This document shows, in pieces, positions 13,631 through 23,030 of a stretch of 64,000 nucleotides of DNA. The DNA is from Candidatus Absconditabacterales bacterium. Its GTDB lineage: Bacteria; Patescibacteriota; Gracilibacteria; Absconditabacterales; Absconditicoccaceae. The translations under genes and the position numbers were made by a program. Under the pieces are notes generated by a model. It did not search any database. It had not been told where the DNA came from and saw nothing but the letters and a program-made list of their open reading frames with translations. Numbering within the stretch: position 1 is the stretch's first letter; the number at the start of each line of letters is the position of its first letter. The DNA lies in contig CALDTY010000002.1 of NCBI GenBank assembly GCA_937923605.1, positions 1-64,000 of the forward strand. The letters are read 5' to 3'.

Positions 13631-13912
13631 TTAAATTCAAAGTAATAAATCATCTAATCATTCTTGTTCTTCTTTTCTAGATTTAATCTCTTGTATTCTA
13701 ACATACTTAAGCACTTCGTATGATTGTAATAATTCTCATTTAGCAAAAGAATTTTCTGTTAATCTAGCTATTTTTAATAATCACTGCATACAAGTATCTA
13801 ACACTTCCTCAGTAATCTGACATTTTCTAATCAGTAATAAAAAAGTTGAAGCCATAGTACAGTATGGTTTAATTTTTGTAAATACCTCAATAAGAATCAC
13901 TTTTTTTTCCAT
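13631..13912 (-). CDS. Hypothetical 93-aa protein upstream of the giant gene
   Basis: The frame starts MEKKVILIEVF and ends EGLDDLLLGI, with three to four UGA-coded glycines. It is predicted to be mostly helical with no membrane segment. It lies 17 bases upstream of the 2411-aa gene, so the two are very likely one transcription unit; a terminator separates it from the acyltransferase gene upstream. No family recognised. Confidence 0.7.
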
Positions 13913-13953
13913 ATAAAATTATATGTAATTTTTTTAGAAAAAGCAAATTTTTA

Positions 13954-13980
13954 AGAAAAAAAACTCTCAAAAGAGAGTTC
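13954..13980 (-). terminator. Intrinsic terminator after the acyltransferase gene
   Basis: A 7-bp stem (AACTCTC/GAGAGTT) with an AAAA loop at 13962-13979 is followed on the minus strand by a run of eight T. It lies between the acyltransferase stop (14038) and the small gene start (13912). Confidence 0.8.
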
Positions 13981-14037
13981 TCTATTCAATGGTAAGCATT
14001 AACTAATCTACATATTTAGCCTAAGTAATTCTAAAAT

Positions 14038-14970
14038 CTACGAAACCTTCTTCATCTGTCCAGTCAGTAGATACTGTCTAAATTGTTCAGCAACTTTATA
14101 AAAAATATCACGTTCCTCATTCTCCGAAAGTCATTCTTTATATCCATATGACGAGAATATGTCTTCAACCTGATCAGATTGAATTGGATCTCTAATATAA
14201 AGATGTATATCTCAATAATCATGCATTCCCATATTTAGCAATCACCTCATTCTTCTAACCATTCATCTTACACCTTTGTGTCATAAATCATTATACATTT
14301 CAATTGGCGCCTCTATATCTAAATAGAAATGAACAATAGGTACTTTCAATAACCTCGCTGCTTGAATATATCTATAACTATGTCTAAATTCTTTTACTTT
14401 TCTTTGTTTAAGAGGTACTAACAATTCTGGATCATTTTTATCTCATGTATACTTGAGAATATCTTCATCATGTCGTTGTTGAGCAACCCTACCTGCACCA
14501 AATAGCATTCCAATTCATTTATTCTCCAATACATGAGGAAGTATAATATTATCGAATAAATCCTTTTTATCTATTTTTTCTCATCCCTTGTTAAACACAT
14601 CCACAGGCACTACTCATTCTATATCTTGGACTTCAGAAGTTCCTAGTGATTTCACCTCCTGTCCTTGCTGTTTAAATTGATGAGCAACACTGAAAGCACA
14701 CACACCATCAGGTATTCATGTTGGATGATTTCAACAAAAAAAGTATCCTGTTCATTTTGGCAACTTTTCAACACCATGTACATGCAGCTCAGGAAAGTTC
14801 TTCTGTTGAAATTTTACTAGATTGTCCAACGTTGGACTATCAAGGAAAAATTGAGCTTTTTCTCAAGCTTCATCAATTTTTACACTATTCCAACGCAATA
14901 TTTGAGCAACTACTTTTGAAACACCTTTTGTTATTCTAGGATATTTTTTGAATTTAGGTTTTGCTGACAT
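14038..14970 (-). CDS. Putative hemolysin-type lysophospholipid acyltransferase
   Basis: 310 aa, UGA-containing. The sequence FCGNHPTGIPDG around residue 80 matches the NHPxGGxDG catalytic motif of the PlsC-superfamily 'putative hemolysin' acyltransferases, where His and Asp catalyse acyl transfer to a lysolipid or amine. GMLFGAGRVAQQ and RLLKVPIVHFY correspond to the later acyl-acceptor and hydrophobic motifs. There is no signal peptide; the protein is probably peripheral on the inner face of the membrane. It is a single-gene unit with its own terminator. Small-genome relatives usually scavenge lipids, so a remodelling role is plausible (inference). Substrate unknown. Confidence 0.75.
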
Positions 14971-15169
14971 GATAAAAGATTCTATCAATTTATTTCAATG
15001 TGATGTAGAGTATTCCATATGGCATATTACAGTAAATATGTATTTTATAAAGGTGTAAATGGTTATGTCAATATGTTTTTCACCTTTTAAAATCTAGTCA
15101 TTTCTTCACAGCCCCCTAATACAAACATTATTCACAATTTATGTAAAAAAATTACAATAAAAGAGATAA

Positions 15170-15197
15170 TTGACTTTAAAATTAACTTAGTTATCGT
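15170..15197 (+). promoter_or_regulatory. Probable sigma70-type promoter for the ALDH gene
   Basis: TTGACT (15170-15175), a 16-base spacer and TATCGT (15192-15197). The same 16-base spacing recurs at other promoters in this window. It would leave a leader of roughly 120 bases. Confidence 0.4.
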
Positions 15198-15274
15198 ATT
15201 TCTACAAAGTTGCACACAATACAAATAATTTAACAGGCACAAAACATTAATTAATCATTGAGCTCTTAGCTCAT

Positions 15275-15314
15275 ATTTCTTAAATAAAATTTCTTAAATA
15301 AAATTTCTTAATTA
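15275..15314 (+). repeat. 14-bp tandem repeat in the ALDH leader
   Basis: The unit ATTTCTTAAATAAA occurs twice in full and a third time in part, ending 11 bases before the ATG. It may be an operator or an unstructured AT-rich leader; nothing in the sequence decides. Confidence 0.7.
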
Positions 15315-15325
15315 AAACTTGATGT

Positions 15326-16906
15326 ATGAATATCGAATTCAAACCACTTATTGATTTCTATGAAAAAGGAAATAATGGAAATATCCAAGTCAAAAATCTT
15401 GTTAATGGAGAATGGACCTCTACACGGGAGACAAGTAAGATTATATCTCCTTTAAATGGAAATCAAATCTTTACAGTCCCTGAAACTCACTTAGATGAAA
15501 CTGATCCATTTGCTCAAGGGTTAAAGGATACTCCTCAACATGGACTTCATAATCCATTGAGAAACGTGCATAGGTACAAATCTCTATCACAAGTATTCTT
15601 CAATGCCGCTGTTTATTTAGATACTGAAGCCGGTCTCAAATACTTTTCATTCCTCGTTCAAATGTGTATGCCAAAATCATATAAACAGTGCGAAGGTGAA
15701 GTAATTGTGACGAGACAGTTTTTGAAAAACTATGGTGGAGATAGAGGAAGATTTTTAGCAAAAGGATTCACATCACCTGGAGATCATGATGGACAACAAC
15801 CTCATGGATACAGATGGCCTTTTGGAGCTACTGTAAACATTGACCCTTTTAATTTTCCTATTGAAATACCTGTTTTACAAACAGCTGGATCTTTACTAAC
15901 AGGAAATCGTCCTCTAGTTAAAGTTGATAGCAAGGTTGCAATCGTCATGTATGAATTTATTCGTCTTTTGATTGCATGTGGTCTAGATCCACATGACTTA
16001 GATTTTATCAACTGCTCTGGCAAGACTATGGGTGAATTCTTAGTGAAAAATGCAGATCATATTGAAATGTGTCAATTCACAGGAAGTACAGGAGTAGCAG
16101 ATTTTGTTACATCAACTCTACAGGGAAGAATAAGAAGAGAAGATGCAGGCTTAGACTGGAAAATTCTTGGTCCTGACATTCCTCATAAAGGAATGCAGAA
16201 AAAGATTACACAGCAATGCGACCAAGATGCAAATGCAGCATCAGGGCAAAAATGCTCTGCTCAGTCATTAGTCTTTATACATAGAAATTGGTTAAAGACT
16301 GATATTTTTGAAGACCTAAAGTTTTTGGCTAATCAAAGAACGCTTGAAAATCTGACAGTTGGACCTATCCTCACTTGGACTACAAAACAACTACTAGATC
16401 ATATAGAGAAAGTCCTAGCGATACCTGGTGCAAGATTATTATTTGGTGGAAAGGAATTAGAGAATCATAGTATTCCAAAGGAATATGGAGCAATTAGGCC
16501 AACTGGGATCTTTATACCATATAATCAAATTCTCAAGCATCCAGAGTTAGTTACAACTGAAGTTTTTGCTCCAGTTTGTATTTACACATCTTATCAAGAT
16601 GAATATATTGATGAGATGATTGAGTTTATCAATAATATTGAGCACAAACTTACAGCAGCAATCGTAAGTAATGAACAAGATTTTATTAGAAGAATTGCAA
16701 GTCAAACCAACAATGGAACTACGTATGTAGGACTAAGAGCTAGAACTACTGGCGCTCCACAGAATCACTGGTTTGGACCAAAACATGCTCTGGCAGCTGG
16801 AATCGGCACAGATGAAGCTATTCTAATCACATGGACCTGTCATAGAGAGATTATCAGTGACAAAGCTTTAGTAGATGAAGCTTATGAGTTTGTTGACGTA
16901 ACTTAG
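15326..16906 (+). CDS. ALDH12-type delta-1-pyrroline-5-carboxylate dehydrogenase
   Basis: 526 aa. NAD(P)-dependent oxidation of glutamate semialdehyde/P5C to glutamate, the second step of proline catabolism. The fold is aldehyde dehydrogenase with the catalytic cysteine in ASGQKCSAQS. Stretches such as DHDGQQPHGYRWPFG, PLVKVDSKVAIVM, REDAGLDWKILGPD and TTGAPQNHWFGP match the ALDH12 family, best known from plants and some bacteria, better than the usual PutA-type enzyme. All of its glycines (40 by my count) use GGN codons and none uses UGA, unlike most neighbours. It is monocistronic with a promoter and a strong terminator. No proline dehydrogenase gene lies nearby, so the substrate source is unknown. 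Confidence 0.87.
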   Translation: MNIEFKPLIDFYEKGNNGNIQVKNLVNGEWTSTRETSKIISPLNGNQIFTVPETHLDETDPFAQGLKDTPQHGLHNPLRNVHRYKSLSQVFFNAAVYLDTEAGLKYFSFLVQMCMPKSYKQCEGEVIVTRQFLKNYGGDRGRFLAKGFTSPGDHDGQQPHGYRWPFGATVNIDPFNFPIEIPVLQTAGSLLTGNRPLVKVDSKVAIVMYEFIRLLIACGLDPHDLDFINCSGKTMGEFLVKNADHIEMCQFTGSTGVADFVTSTLQGRIRREDAGLDWKILGPDIPHKGMQKKITQQCDQDANAASGQKCSAQSLVFIHRNWLKTDIFEDLKFLANQRTLENLTVGPILTWTTKQLLDHIEKVLAIPGARLLFGGKELENHSIPKEYGAIRPTGIFIPYNQILKHPELVTTEVFAPVCIYTSYQDEYIDEMIEFINNIEHKLTAAIVSNEQDFIRRIASQTNNGTTYVGLRARTTGAPQNHWFGPKHALAAGIGTDEAILITWTCHREIISDKALVDEAYEFVDVT

Positions 16907-16920
16907 AGTATATTATTACA

Positions 16921-16957
16921 ATCCAACAGTGTTACATATCACTGTTGGATTTTTTTC
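16921..16957 (+). terminator. Intrinsic terminator after the ALDH gene
   Basis: The 11-bp stem ATCCAACAGTG / CACTGTTGGAT is followed by seven T on the plus strand, 14 bases after the stop codon. Confidence 0.9.
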
Positions 16958-16959
16958 AT

Positions 16960-16995
16960 AAAAAAATGCCATGTTGAATATTCAACACAGCATTA
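16960..16995 (-). terminator. Intrinsic terminator after the SLOG-like gene pair
   Basis: A hairpin centred on TGTTGAATATTCAACA, extended by imperfect ATGC pairing, is followed by a T run on the minus strand. It lies 20 bases after the stop at 17015, back to back with the ALDH terminator. Confidence 0.8.
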
Positions 16996-17014
16996 TAAAA
17001 TATTTTAATATTAT

Positions 17015-17797
17015 CTAATCTTCATCTATAAAGCCAAATTCAATTAGCTTATTTCTGAGTTCCCCATCTGTGTTTTTATTCACAGTTATTAATTGATGGT
17101 TATCAGGAACTTCTAATGTTCCTTCTTTCAGTTCATTTGCAATGTCATCACTAGCTCTTCCTGTACCACTGATAACGATAGTTGGCCATCCATTTTTAAT
17201 TGATCTCTCAATCTCTTTTCTCGTTATCCCTCCACCATTCCATGAAATGGTACCTATCGCTTCAAAAGCAGCGTACTTCTTCCAGTTATCCATCATTTGA
17301 AAGTAAATATCCAAATCACCATCCCAGTCCATTCCTTTCTCTGGACCATCTTGGATAAGTAATATTCCTGACATTGATGGATTTGGAATAGTACCAGACT
17401 CATCAAGCACCAAAGTAGATTCTCCCTGTAAAGATAAGTTATCTGTTCTAGGAGTAGTACCAAGTGCAACGCATGTTGGATTTTGATTCGCAATAAGACC
17501 AGGGATATCAGTCACCATTGGATCTAGAGTACCATCCTTATTCACAGATCTTGTTCCTCCTGACCAAAGTAATCCAGAATATCCTTTAAACTCTCTAGAA
17601 AAAAAATCTAACATTTCTTGTTTATCATCATCTGACATTCCTTTACAACCACCTGTAATTCTTATAGCTACTTTTTTACCAGCGCTAGTTCCTAAAAGAG
17701 CAAATGTTGATGGGATTTGATCTTTATGTACATCCATAATCATTAAATTCGTTTTGCGCCCTTGGGCGGAAACGATTTTCGCATTTTGTTTAGTCAT
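17015..17797 (-). CDS. SLOG-like (prokaryotic LSDAT / TRPM-SLOG type) protein, copy 1
   Basis: 260 aa, no UGA codons. A Rossmann-like fold is indicated by the glycine motifs RITGGCKGM (residues ~47-55), LLWSGGTRSV (~76-85) and VISGTGRASDDIANEL near the C-terminus. These are the nucleotide- or ligand-binding signatures of the SLOG/LOG-like superfamily, closest in pattern to prokaryotic LSDAT proteins related to the TRPM ligand-sensing domain. Known relatives bind nucleotide-derived signals, often next to an effector domain; here the domain stands alone. It lies 29 bases downstream of a paralogue of the same length and probably forms an operon with it. Ligand unknown. Confidence 0.65.
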   Translation of the reverse strand: MTKQNAKIVSAQGRKTNLMIMDVHKDQIPSTFALLGTSAGKKVAIRITGGCKGMSDDDKQEMLDFFSREFKGYSGLLWSGGTRSVNKDGTLDPMVTDIPGLIANQNPTCVALGTTPRTDNLSLQGESTLVLDESGTIPNPSMSGILLIQDGPEKGMDWDGDLDIYFQMMDNWKKYAAFEAIGTISWNGGGITRKEIERSIKNGWPTIVISGTGRASDDIANELKEGTLEVPDNHQLITVNKNTDGELRNKLIEFGFIDED

Positions 17798-17826
17798 AAT
17801 TTATTTTTGACTGTGAAAAAATATTG

Positions 17827-18609
17827 TTAAGCATGTTTGTTTTGTGAATTACGTATCACATTAAATTGTGGCTTAATTGCACCAAAAGAAATAAGTGCTG
17901 AAGTTAAAGAAGATACAGTATTATCACAAACAAAGACATTTTTATATGAACGTAAAAATGTTTTATTATTTGCAAATAAATCTGCAGTTCTGCCACTTCC
18001 ATTAATTAGTAAGATATTAAAGCCCTTTTTTGCTGCAATTTCAATCTCATTTTTAGTAGTCTCACCACCATTATAAACCACTGTAAGATTTGGTATGCTA
18101 GCAAACTGATCTAGATCAGCCATAATCTGATGACAAGCTTTCCATTCAATATCCCATTTTGAATTTTCATCAACATTCTTTTGAATGACTAATGCAATAT
18201 CCTGACATGGGTGAATAATAGTACTATACTTGTCATCTTTACTTACAACAATCCCTTGATCTGTAAAAAGTAATGTGTCAGTCTTAGGTACAACTCCTAA
18301 TAAAATTGTTTCTGGACTTAGTTCCTTTATCAAATATGGAATTTCAGTGATTGAAGCTTTGATTTTAGATGTATCTTTCATTATCATTCTAGTTCCTCCA
18401 AATAGTATACTACCTTTGTAAGTACTAAATGATGATAACAATACTTCATTCATACCAAGAGCATCCTCATTTGACATAAATCCACATCCTCCAGTAAATC
18501 TGGTAAGGAATTTATCTGTAGCAGTTGTAAGTAAAAGAGATATCTTTGTAGAAATCTCATCCTCGTTCTGAACAAACAGACGAGGCACAATATTCGTTTG
18601 TTTATTCAT
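17827..18609 (-). CDS. SLOG-like (prokaryotic LSDAT / TRPM-SLOG type) protein, copy 2
   Basis: 260 aa, no UGA codons. It is a diverged paralogue of the downstream gene with the same ordered motifs: RFTGGCGFM, ILFGGTRMI and LINGSGRTADLFANN. Two of the conserved glycines or acidic residues differ from copy 1 (GSGRTADLF against GTGRASDDI), so the two may bind different ligands or form a heteromer in which one site is altered (inference). The start is ATG 18609, preceded by a good promoter at 18635-18662. Confidence 0.65.
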   Translation of the reverse strand: MNKQTNIVPRLFVQNEDEISTKISLLLTTATDKFLTRFTGGCGFMSNEDALGMNEVLLSSFSTYKGSILFGGTRMIMKDTSKIKASITEIPYLIKELSPETILLGVVPKTDTLLFTDQGIVVSKDDKYSTIIHPCQDIALVIQKNVDENSKWDIEWKACHQIMADLDQFASIPNLTVVYNGGETTKNEIEIAAKKGFNILLINGSGRTADLFANNKTFLRSYKNVFVCDNTVSSLTSALISFGAIKPQFNVIRNSQNKHA

Positions 18610-18634
18610 TTTTATGTTTTTATATTTAATGTAA

Positions 18635-18662
18635 CTTATAAAACAATAAATGTAATTGTCAA
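18635..18662 (-). promoter_or_regulatory. Sigma70-type promoter for the SLOG-like operon
   Basis: On the minus strand TTGACA (18662-18657), a 16-base spacer and TATAAG (18640-18635), 26 bases upstream of the start codon. Confidence 0.65.
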
Positions 18663-18731
18663 TATTAAATCATATCACAAAAACCACATAAAGTAACAAC
18701 TAAAGGTTATCAAGATGATGTAACTATTGTC

Positions 18732-18759
18732 TTGCAATTGAAGATATTTTAAGTATAAA
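18732..18759 (+). promoter_or_regulatory. Sigma70-type promoter for the cold-shock gene with a long leader
   Basis: TTGCAA (18732-18737), a 16-base spacer and TATAAA (18754-18759). Transcription from here gives a leader of ~150 bases before the ATG at 18919; long structured leaders are characteristic of cold-shock mRNAs. The rest of the 18610-18918 intergenic region shows no gene. Confidence 0.55.
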
Positions 18760-18918
18760 TACAGTGTGACCTAGGTTACACGAATCTTCTTAATTAGAAG
18801 TCAATTACCACTATCATACTATTCTGCCTGCTAAAGTTAGAGTAAATGTTACATTGGAATTGGCAACTGTCACGAATTTAAACTGTGATGGGAGCTTTTA
18901 AATTATTATTAATTACAC

Positions 18919-19173
18919 ATGCAAGGAACAGTTAAGTTCTACAACGCCGACAAATGATTCGGTTTTATCGTACCAGAAGATGGTAGCGAGGATCTATTCT
19001 TTCACATCACACAATGTAGTGAAGGATACGAACCAAACGAAAACGACATCGTAACATTTGTTGTTGGTGAAGGAAGAGATGGAAGAGCAGCTGCTCAAGA
19101 AGTTTCTTTCACTGGTGAATCAGCTCCTGCTGAAGAACAAGAACACCAAGAAGAAGAACAAGCACAAGAATAA
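18919..19173 (+). CDS. Cold-shock domain protein (CspA family)
   Basis: 84 aa: an OB-fold cold-shock domain and a Glu/Gln-rich acidic tail. MQGTVKFYNADKGFGFIVPE and LFFHITQC carry the RNP1 and RNP2 nucleic-acid-binding motifs. The invariant glycine in KGFGF is encoded by UGA (18955-18957); the standard code would end the protein after 12 residues, so this gene is one of the clearest proofs of recoding. Its other eight glycines use GGA or GGT. It binds single-stranded RNA/DNA and acts as an RNA chaperone in the family. Monocistronic, with its own promoter, leader and terminator. Confidence 0.93.
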
Positions 19174-19193
19174 GTTTCTTACGCTAACTTCAG

Positions 19194-19220
19194 AAAAAAC
19201 CCTCTTCGGAGGGTTTTTTT
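19194..19220 (+). terminator. Intrinsic terminator after the cold-shock gene
   Basis: Perfect stem AAAAAACCCTC, UUCG tetraloop, GAGGGTTTTTT, 20 bases after the stop codon. Confidence 0.95.
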
Positions 19221-19304
19221 GTTGCAATAAGAAATGTTTTCTCTATACATCTGTTCTGTCAAAAAATTATTTACTAATAAAAAACTTTAAAAACAAAAAA
19301 AAGT

Positions 19305-19892
19305 ATGATTACACAACAACTAAACAATGTCTTTAGTTTATTTAATGACCATGTCTTAGGTGAACATCTTGGTCAAAAAGCGTTTCATTCATTTGATGCT
19401 GCGCCAGGGGCAAATGTCGAAAAATTAACTAAAGATTCCCCAATTAGTTCAATTATTTCAAATAATGAAAACAATCTATGCTCTCTGTTACCAGAAAATG
19501 TGAGATACAAAACAGTAATAGAAAAAGGAGATTGCCCATTAGTAAGAATTAGTTTCGCTAGAGATACAAGTCATAACCCAATCGTTATTCTTAAACTGTA
19601 TCATAATATTCAACAGCATAAACAAATTTTTGTCTATGACGCTTGTACCAAAAGATATGAAGTTGATCAGTTTTCTGAACTTGGAAAAGACATAAGTACA
19701 CAAAATTTACTTCCTGAGGTTAGAAGCTCTCTTTCTAGAATTTCTTCAACAATTAATATGTTGATTGCTAAGAAAAAACAATCAGGAAATAGAAGTGACA
19801 CTGCTCTTGCAAAAATTACAAGATATGAACTTGTAACTGAACTAAGAAAACAACAAAAAATTAAAATTGAAAAAGTTTTAGAAGAAGTTTAA
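19305..19892 (+). CDS. Hypothetical 195-aa protein, UGA-free
   Basis: Starts MITQQLNNVFSLF. The N-terminal half is mixed alpha/beta (YKTVIEKGDCPLVRISFA, then a hydrophobic strand and FVYDACTKRYEV); the C-terminal ~60 residues are lysine-rich and helical. No signal peptide or membrane segment, and I recognise no family. It has its own terminator and no UGA codon, like the neighbouring ALDH and SLOG genes. Confidence 0.7.
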   Translation: MITQQLNNVFSLFNDHVLGEHLGQKAFHSFDAAPGANVEKLTKDSPISSIISNNENNLCSLLPENVRYKTVIEKGDCPLVRISFARDTSHNPIVILKLYHNIQQHKQIFVYDACTKRYEVDQFSELGKDISTQNLLPEVRSSLSRISSTINMLIAKKKQSGNRSDTALAKITRYELVTELRKQQKIKIEKVLEEV

Positions 19893-19925
19893 AATGCTTT
19901 TTAACTGATTGCATTATATTGCCTC

Positions 19926-19963
19926 ATGAGGGAGACGGATTATTCCGTCCCCTCATTTTTTTT
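19926..19963 (+). terminator. Intrinsic terminator after the 195-aa gene
   Basis: A long stem (ATGAGGG-A-GACGGA / TCCGTC-CCCTCAT) with a TTAT loop, followed by eight T. Confidence 0.93.
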
Positions 19964-20031
19964 ATCTAAACTATTAAATTCTTTTTTTATCAGTAATGTA
20001 TTAAGTACTTATTTTCATAACATTCTATTAG

Positions 20032-21579
20032 ATGATTATTTCTAAATCACTTTTCAAAGAGTTTATTAACATGCCTCAACTAGCATGGTTCTCAAAAAAC
20101 GATAAAGAAACTTATAAGCTAATTAATGAAATTAGATACGCTGGTATAGATGGTCAAGCTGTCGGTCAAGCTGTAGAAGATGCAGTAATGGCATTACTAG
20201 CTGATAAACATATTGTATCAGTAGATACAAATAACTTATGATATACTCATCGACATCAAAATTATCACAAAAAAACGCAAGAAGCTATGGCAACCAATGC
20301 AGATGTTATCTACCAGCCCGGTTTTCTCGTGAATAATATGTACTGCAAGTGTGATTTTCTTGTGAAAAATGAATCATGAACTTATGATCTACGAGAAGTG
20401 AAAGCAAAAAATAGCATCCGTAAAAAAAGCAAAGCAGAACCATTATTAGATGATCTCATAGCAGACATATCATTTCAAGATTATATTTTGAAACAAGCTT
20501 TATGAATTATGTATTCATGAAAGACCTATATTCTTCATTTAAACAAGCAATACGTAAAGCAATGAAAAATTAATTTTAGCGAACTTATCATCAAAGATGA
20601 TGTATCAGAGGAAATGATGGAATCATCATTAATAGAACGTATAGTCGAAACAGTTGATGAAGCTATTCCACTAACAAAAGAAATGCTTGATATAAGATAT
20701 CCATACACTGGTCAAGATCATTTAAGTTATTTTTGAACTCCTCCTCCAAAAGATAGTGTGTGGAAAATTCCTCGTATTTGGGCAAAACTATGATCTATTT
20801 ATCAGCAAGAAAAAAGACGAATCACAGATTTAAATGAAGTAGATATTGAATGACTCAGAAAAAGCAACTGAGAAGAAAGTTCACTAATGACCTACGTAAG
20901 ATTACGACAATCTTGAGAAACAAGTATAGACAAAGATGCAATAACACAACAATTCGAAACACTAAAATTTCCTCTATTTTTCTATGATTATGAAACTATC
21001 TCTGCGCCTATACCAATATTTGAACACACACATCCTTGGCAGCAGGTTATTGTTCAATACTCTTGTCATAAAATAGATGAAGATTGATCAGTGACTCATA
21101 GTGAATGACTGATTGAATCTGGTCAACATGATTTTAAACCTATTATCGAAAAACTCCTACAGGACTTAGAACATTGAAATGGTACGTATGTAGTTTGGTA
21201 TGAGTGATTTGAAAACAAAAGAAATGAAGAAGTCGCAAAAATGTATCCAGAATTTGAAGCAGCCCTGATGAAAATAAACGAAAATACGTTCGATCTTATG
21301 ACCGTTTTTTCCACATGGAATTACTTTGATCGTCGTTTTCAGTGATCAAGTTCTATTAAAAAAGTCTTACCAGTACTTACAGATATTTCATATGATAATC
21401 TAGCTATTCCCAATGGAGCAATTGCCTCAGGAATTCTAAGCAATCTTGCAAAGTGATTACTGCCTGCTGATAAATTAGATTCAATTACTCAAAATCTATT
21501 AACCTATTGCAAACAAGACACCTGGGCAATGGTAAGAATTTGGGAAGAAGTTAAGAAAAAATTAACTCAATCAACTTAA
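20032..21579 (+). CDS. DUF2779 / TM0106-type RecB-like nuclease family protein
   Basis: 515 aa with UGA = Gly. The N-terminal half contains a PD-(D/E)XK-like region: KCDFLVKNESGTYDLREVKA places an Asp and an E-x-K in the expected order, as in RecB/Cas4-type nucleases. The C-terminal half begins FFYDYETISAPIPIFEHTHP, the DUF2779 motif, which resembles a DnaQ-like exonuclease acidic motif; VIVQYSCHKID follows. Members act in DNA processing or remain uncharacterised. It is flanked by UGA-free genes but itself uses UGA heavily. Exact substrate unknown. Confidence 0.75.
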
Positions 21580-21630
21580 TATTGACATAGGTATCAAAAT
21601 AGACATCATAATCTCACAAAAATACATATT

Positions 21631-22500
21631 ATGAAATTAACAACATTATTCGTCCTAATTGGACTTCTATTCACTAATTCTAAAACAGATCTTCCATCAA
21701 AAATTCCTGATTGGATGATCAATGCTCATTCACAGCTAGAAGTATTTAATATCAATCATCCAGTACCATCAACATTTTTCGATAACAACGTAAAGAAAAT
21801 CTTGAAAGATAGTTTTCTTATTAATAATCCTAATATGTTGCTCAAAATTCACTCAATGTCTTTGGAGAAAGAACAAGATGGCTATGGATTTAAGAATATG
21901 TGGATAGGAATTGGTACTGCATACGGCATGCTTCCTGGAAATGGTAACTACTGGGAAGATATAGCACCTGGAATGTTTCCAAAACTTACAATGAAATATG
22001 TTGGTGAGCCATTAATCAAAAATCGTGAATCCCAAACAAAACTATATGAATGGGCAAAACCAACAATAATCTCTTCATTCTCTAGTAAATCTGATATTGC
22101 GCAAGCCTTAGACATGTTTGCAATATGGAAAACGAATATCTATCTTGCCAATTATGTCATGGAAAATGAAATTATTAGAACAAAACAAACTAGAATAGAT
22201 TCATTGAATCATAACCAAATAGAATACAATATATTTACATCAACTGATTGGTTAGGACGTGATGATACTGATGCAAAAATGTACGCGTTTTGGCATCGAA
22301 GAATCATCTCTCATCATCAATCTGGTTCTGGTTTCAGTGTTCATGATGCTAGGTTTTGGTCTAATACCGCTTATGACCAAATGTACAAAAATTCTAGTAT
22401 CAAGGCTAAGGCTATTTGTTTAGATTGGATAATGAAATGGGGTCCAAATTTTACTGGTCCTGATGAATGTAATATTGATTCAAGTTTATGTGAAGAATAA
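21631..22500 (+). CDS. Hypothetical secreted 289-aa protein, UGA-free
   Basis: It begins with a signal peptide (MKLTTLFVLIGLLFTNS) and no lipobox cysteine. The mature part is rich in aromatic residues (WIGIGTAYGMLPGNGNYWED, IYLANYVMENE, DARFWSNTAYDQMYK), suggesting a globular extracytoplasmic domain. No UGA codon and only GGN glycines. A strong terminator follows at 22521. No family recognised. Confidence 0.72.
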   Translation: MKLTTLFVLIGLLFTNSKTDLPSKIPDWMINAHSQLEVFNINHPVPSTFFDNNVKKILKDSFLINNPNMLLKIHSMSLEKEQDGYGFKNMWIGIGTAYGMLPGNGNYWEDIAPGMFPKLTMKYVGEPLIKNRESQTKLYEWAKPTIISSFSSKSDIAQALDMFAIWKTNIYLANYVMENEIIRTKQTRIDSLNHNQIEYNIFTSTDWLGRDDTDAKMYAFWHRRIISHHQSGSGFSVHDARFWSNTAYDQMYKNSSIKAKAICLDWIMKWGPNFTGPDECNIDSSLCEE

Positions 22501-22520
22501 AAAATTATTTACTATTTAAA

Positions 22521-22552
22521 GAAACCTCTGCTTTTTAGTAGAGGTTTTTTTA
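22521..22552 (+). terminator. Intrinsic terminator after the secreted 289-aa gene
   Basis: Stem AAACCTCT / AGAGGTTT with a T-rich loop, followed by a T run. It sits between the 289-aa gene and the convergent dtd gene. Confidence 0.88.
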
Positions 22553-22554
22553 TT

Positions 22555-23007
22555 CTACCAATCAAGTACTAAATTCATTGGTCCATCTAGTGTAGATGTA
22601 ACATGCATCATAGCTCAAAATTCTCATGTTTGGAGAGTAATTCATTTTGCAATTAGTTCTTGAATTAGGTAATCATACATTGGTTTTGCTTTATCCGCTG
22701 ATAGTGCATGCGTAAAATCAACGCTTCATGCTTTTTTATTTCTTCAACTAAGAGTGAAATTTGAAATAATCATAAGTTCTCAATCTATGTCACGCAATCA
22801 TAAACTTTTTCTACTTTCTTTATCACTAAATATTTGTAATTTTTCAATCCTTCTCACAAATTTATCAATTTTTTCTTGTCGATCTTGATCTATATCATCT
22901 TTATGTATTCACACATAAACTAATATTCCTTTTTTAATAGTTCTAGTAATGCCTATATCTTGTATGAAAACAGATGCTGAACTAACGCCTTGTATTAGAA
23001 ATTTCAT
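22555..23007 (-). CDS. dtd: D-aminoacyl-tRNA deacylase
   Basis: 150 aa, the usual length for DTD. It hydrolyses D-amino acids mischarged on tRNA. Conserved blocks are present: MKFLIQGVSSASVF at the N-terminus, ISNFTLSGRNKKAGSVDF (the SQFTL-type catalytic motif) and TGEFGAMMHV with DGPMNLVLD at the C-terminus. In the canonical cross-subunit GP motif the Pro is replaced here (TLDGPMN retains GP). UGA codons supply glycines such as that in FTLSGR. It is the last gene of an apparent operon with the IleRS-like fragment, a small unknown gene and an ABC ATPase. Confidence 0.88.
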
Positions 23008-23030
23008 AATATGTGACTAATAAATGATAC

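Larger units (their letters stand above)
14971..15325. other. Divergent intergenic region, no gene seen
   Basis: This 355-base AT-rich region separates the acyltransferase (minus) and ALDH (plus) genes. I see no open frame with protein-like composition. It holds a probable plus-strand promoter (15170-15197), a short inverted repeat TGAGC/GCTCA around 15258-15274 and a 14-bp tandem repeat just before the ALDH start. Confidence 0.7.
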
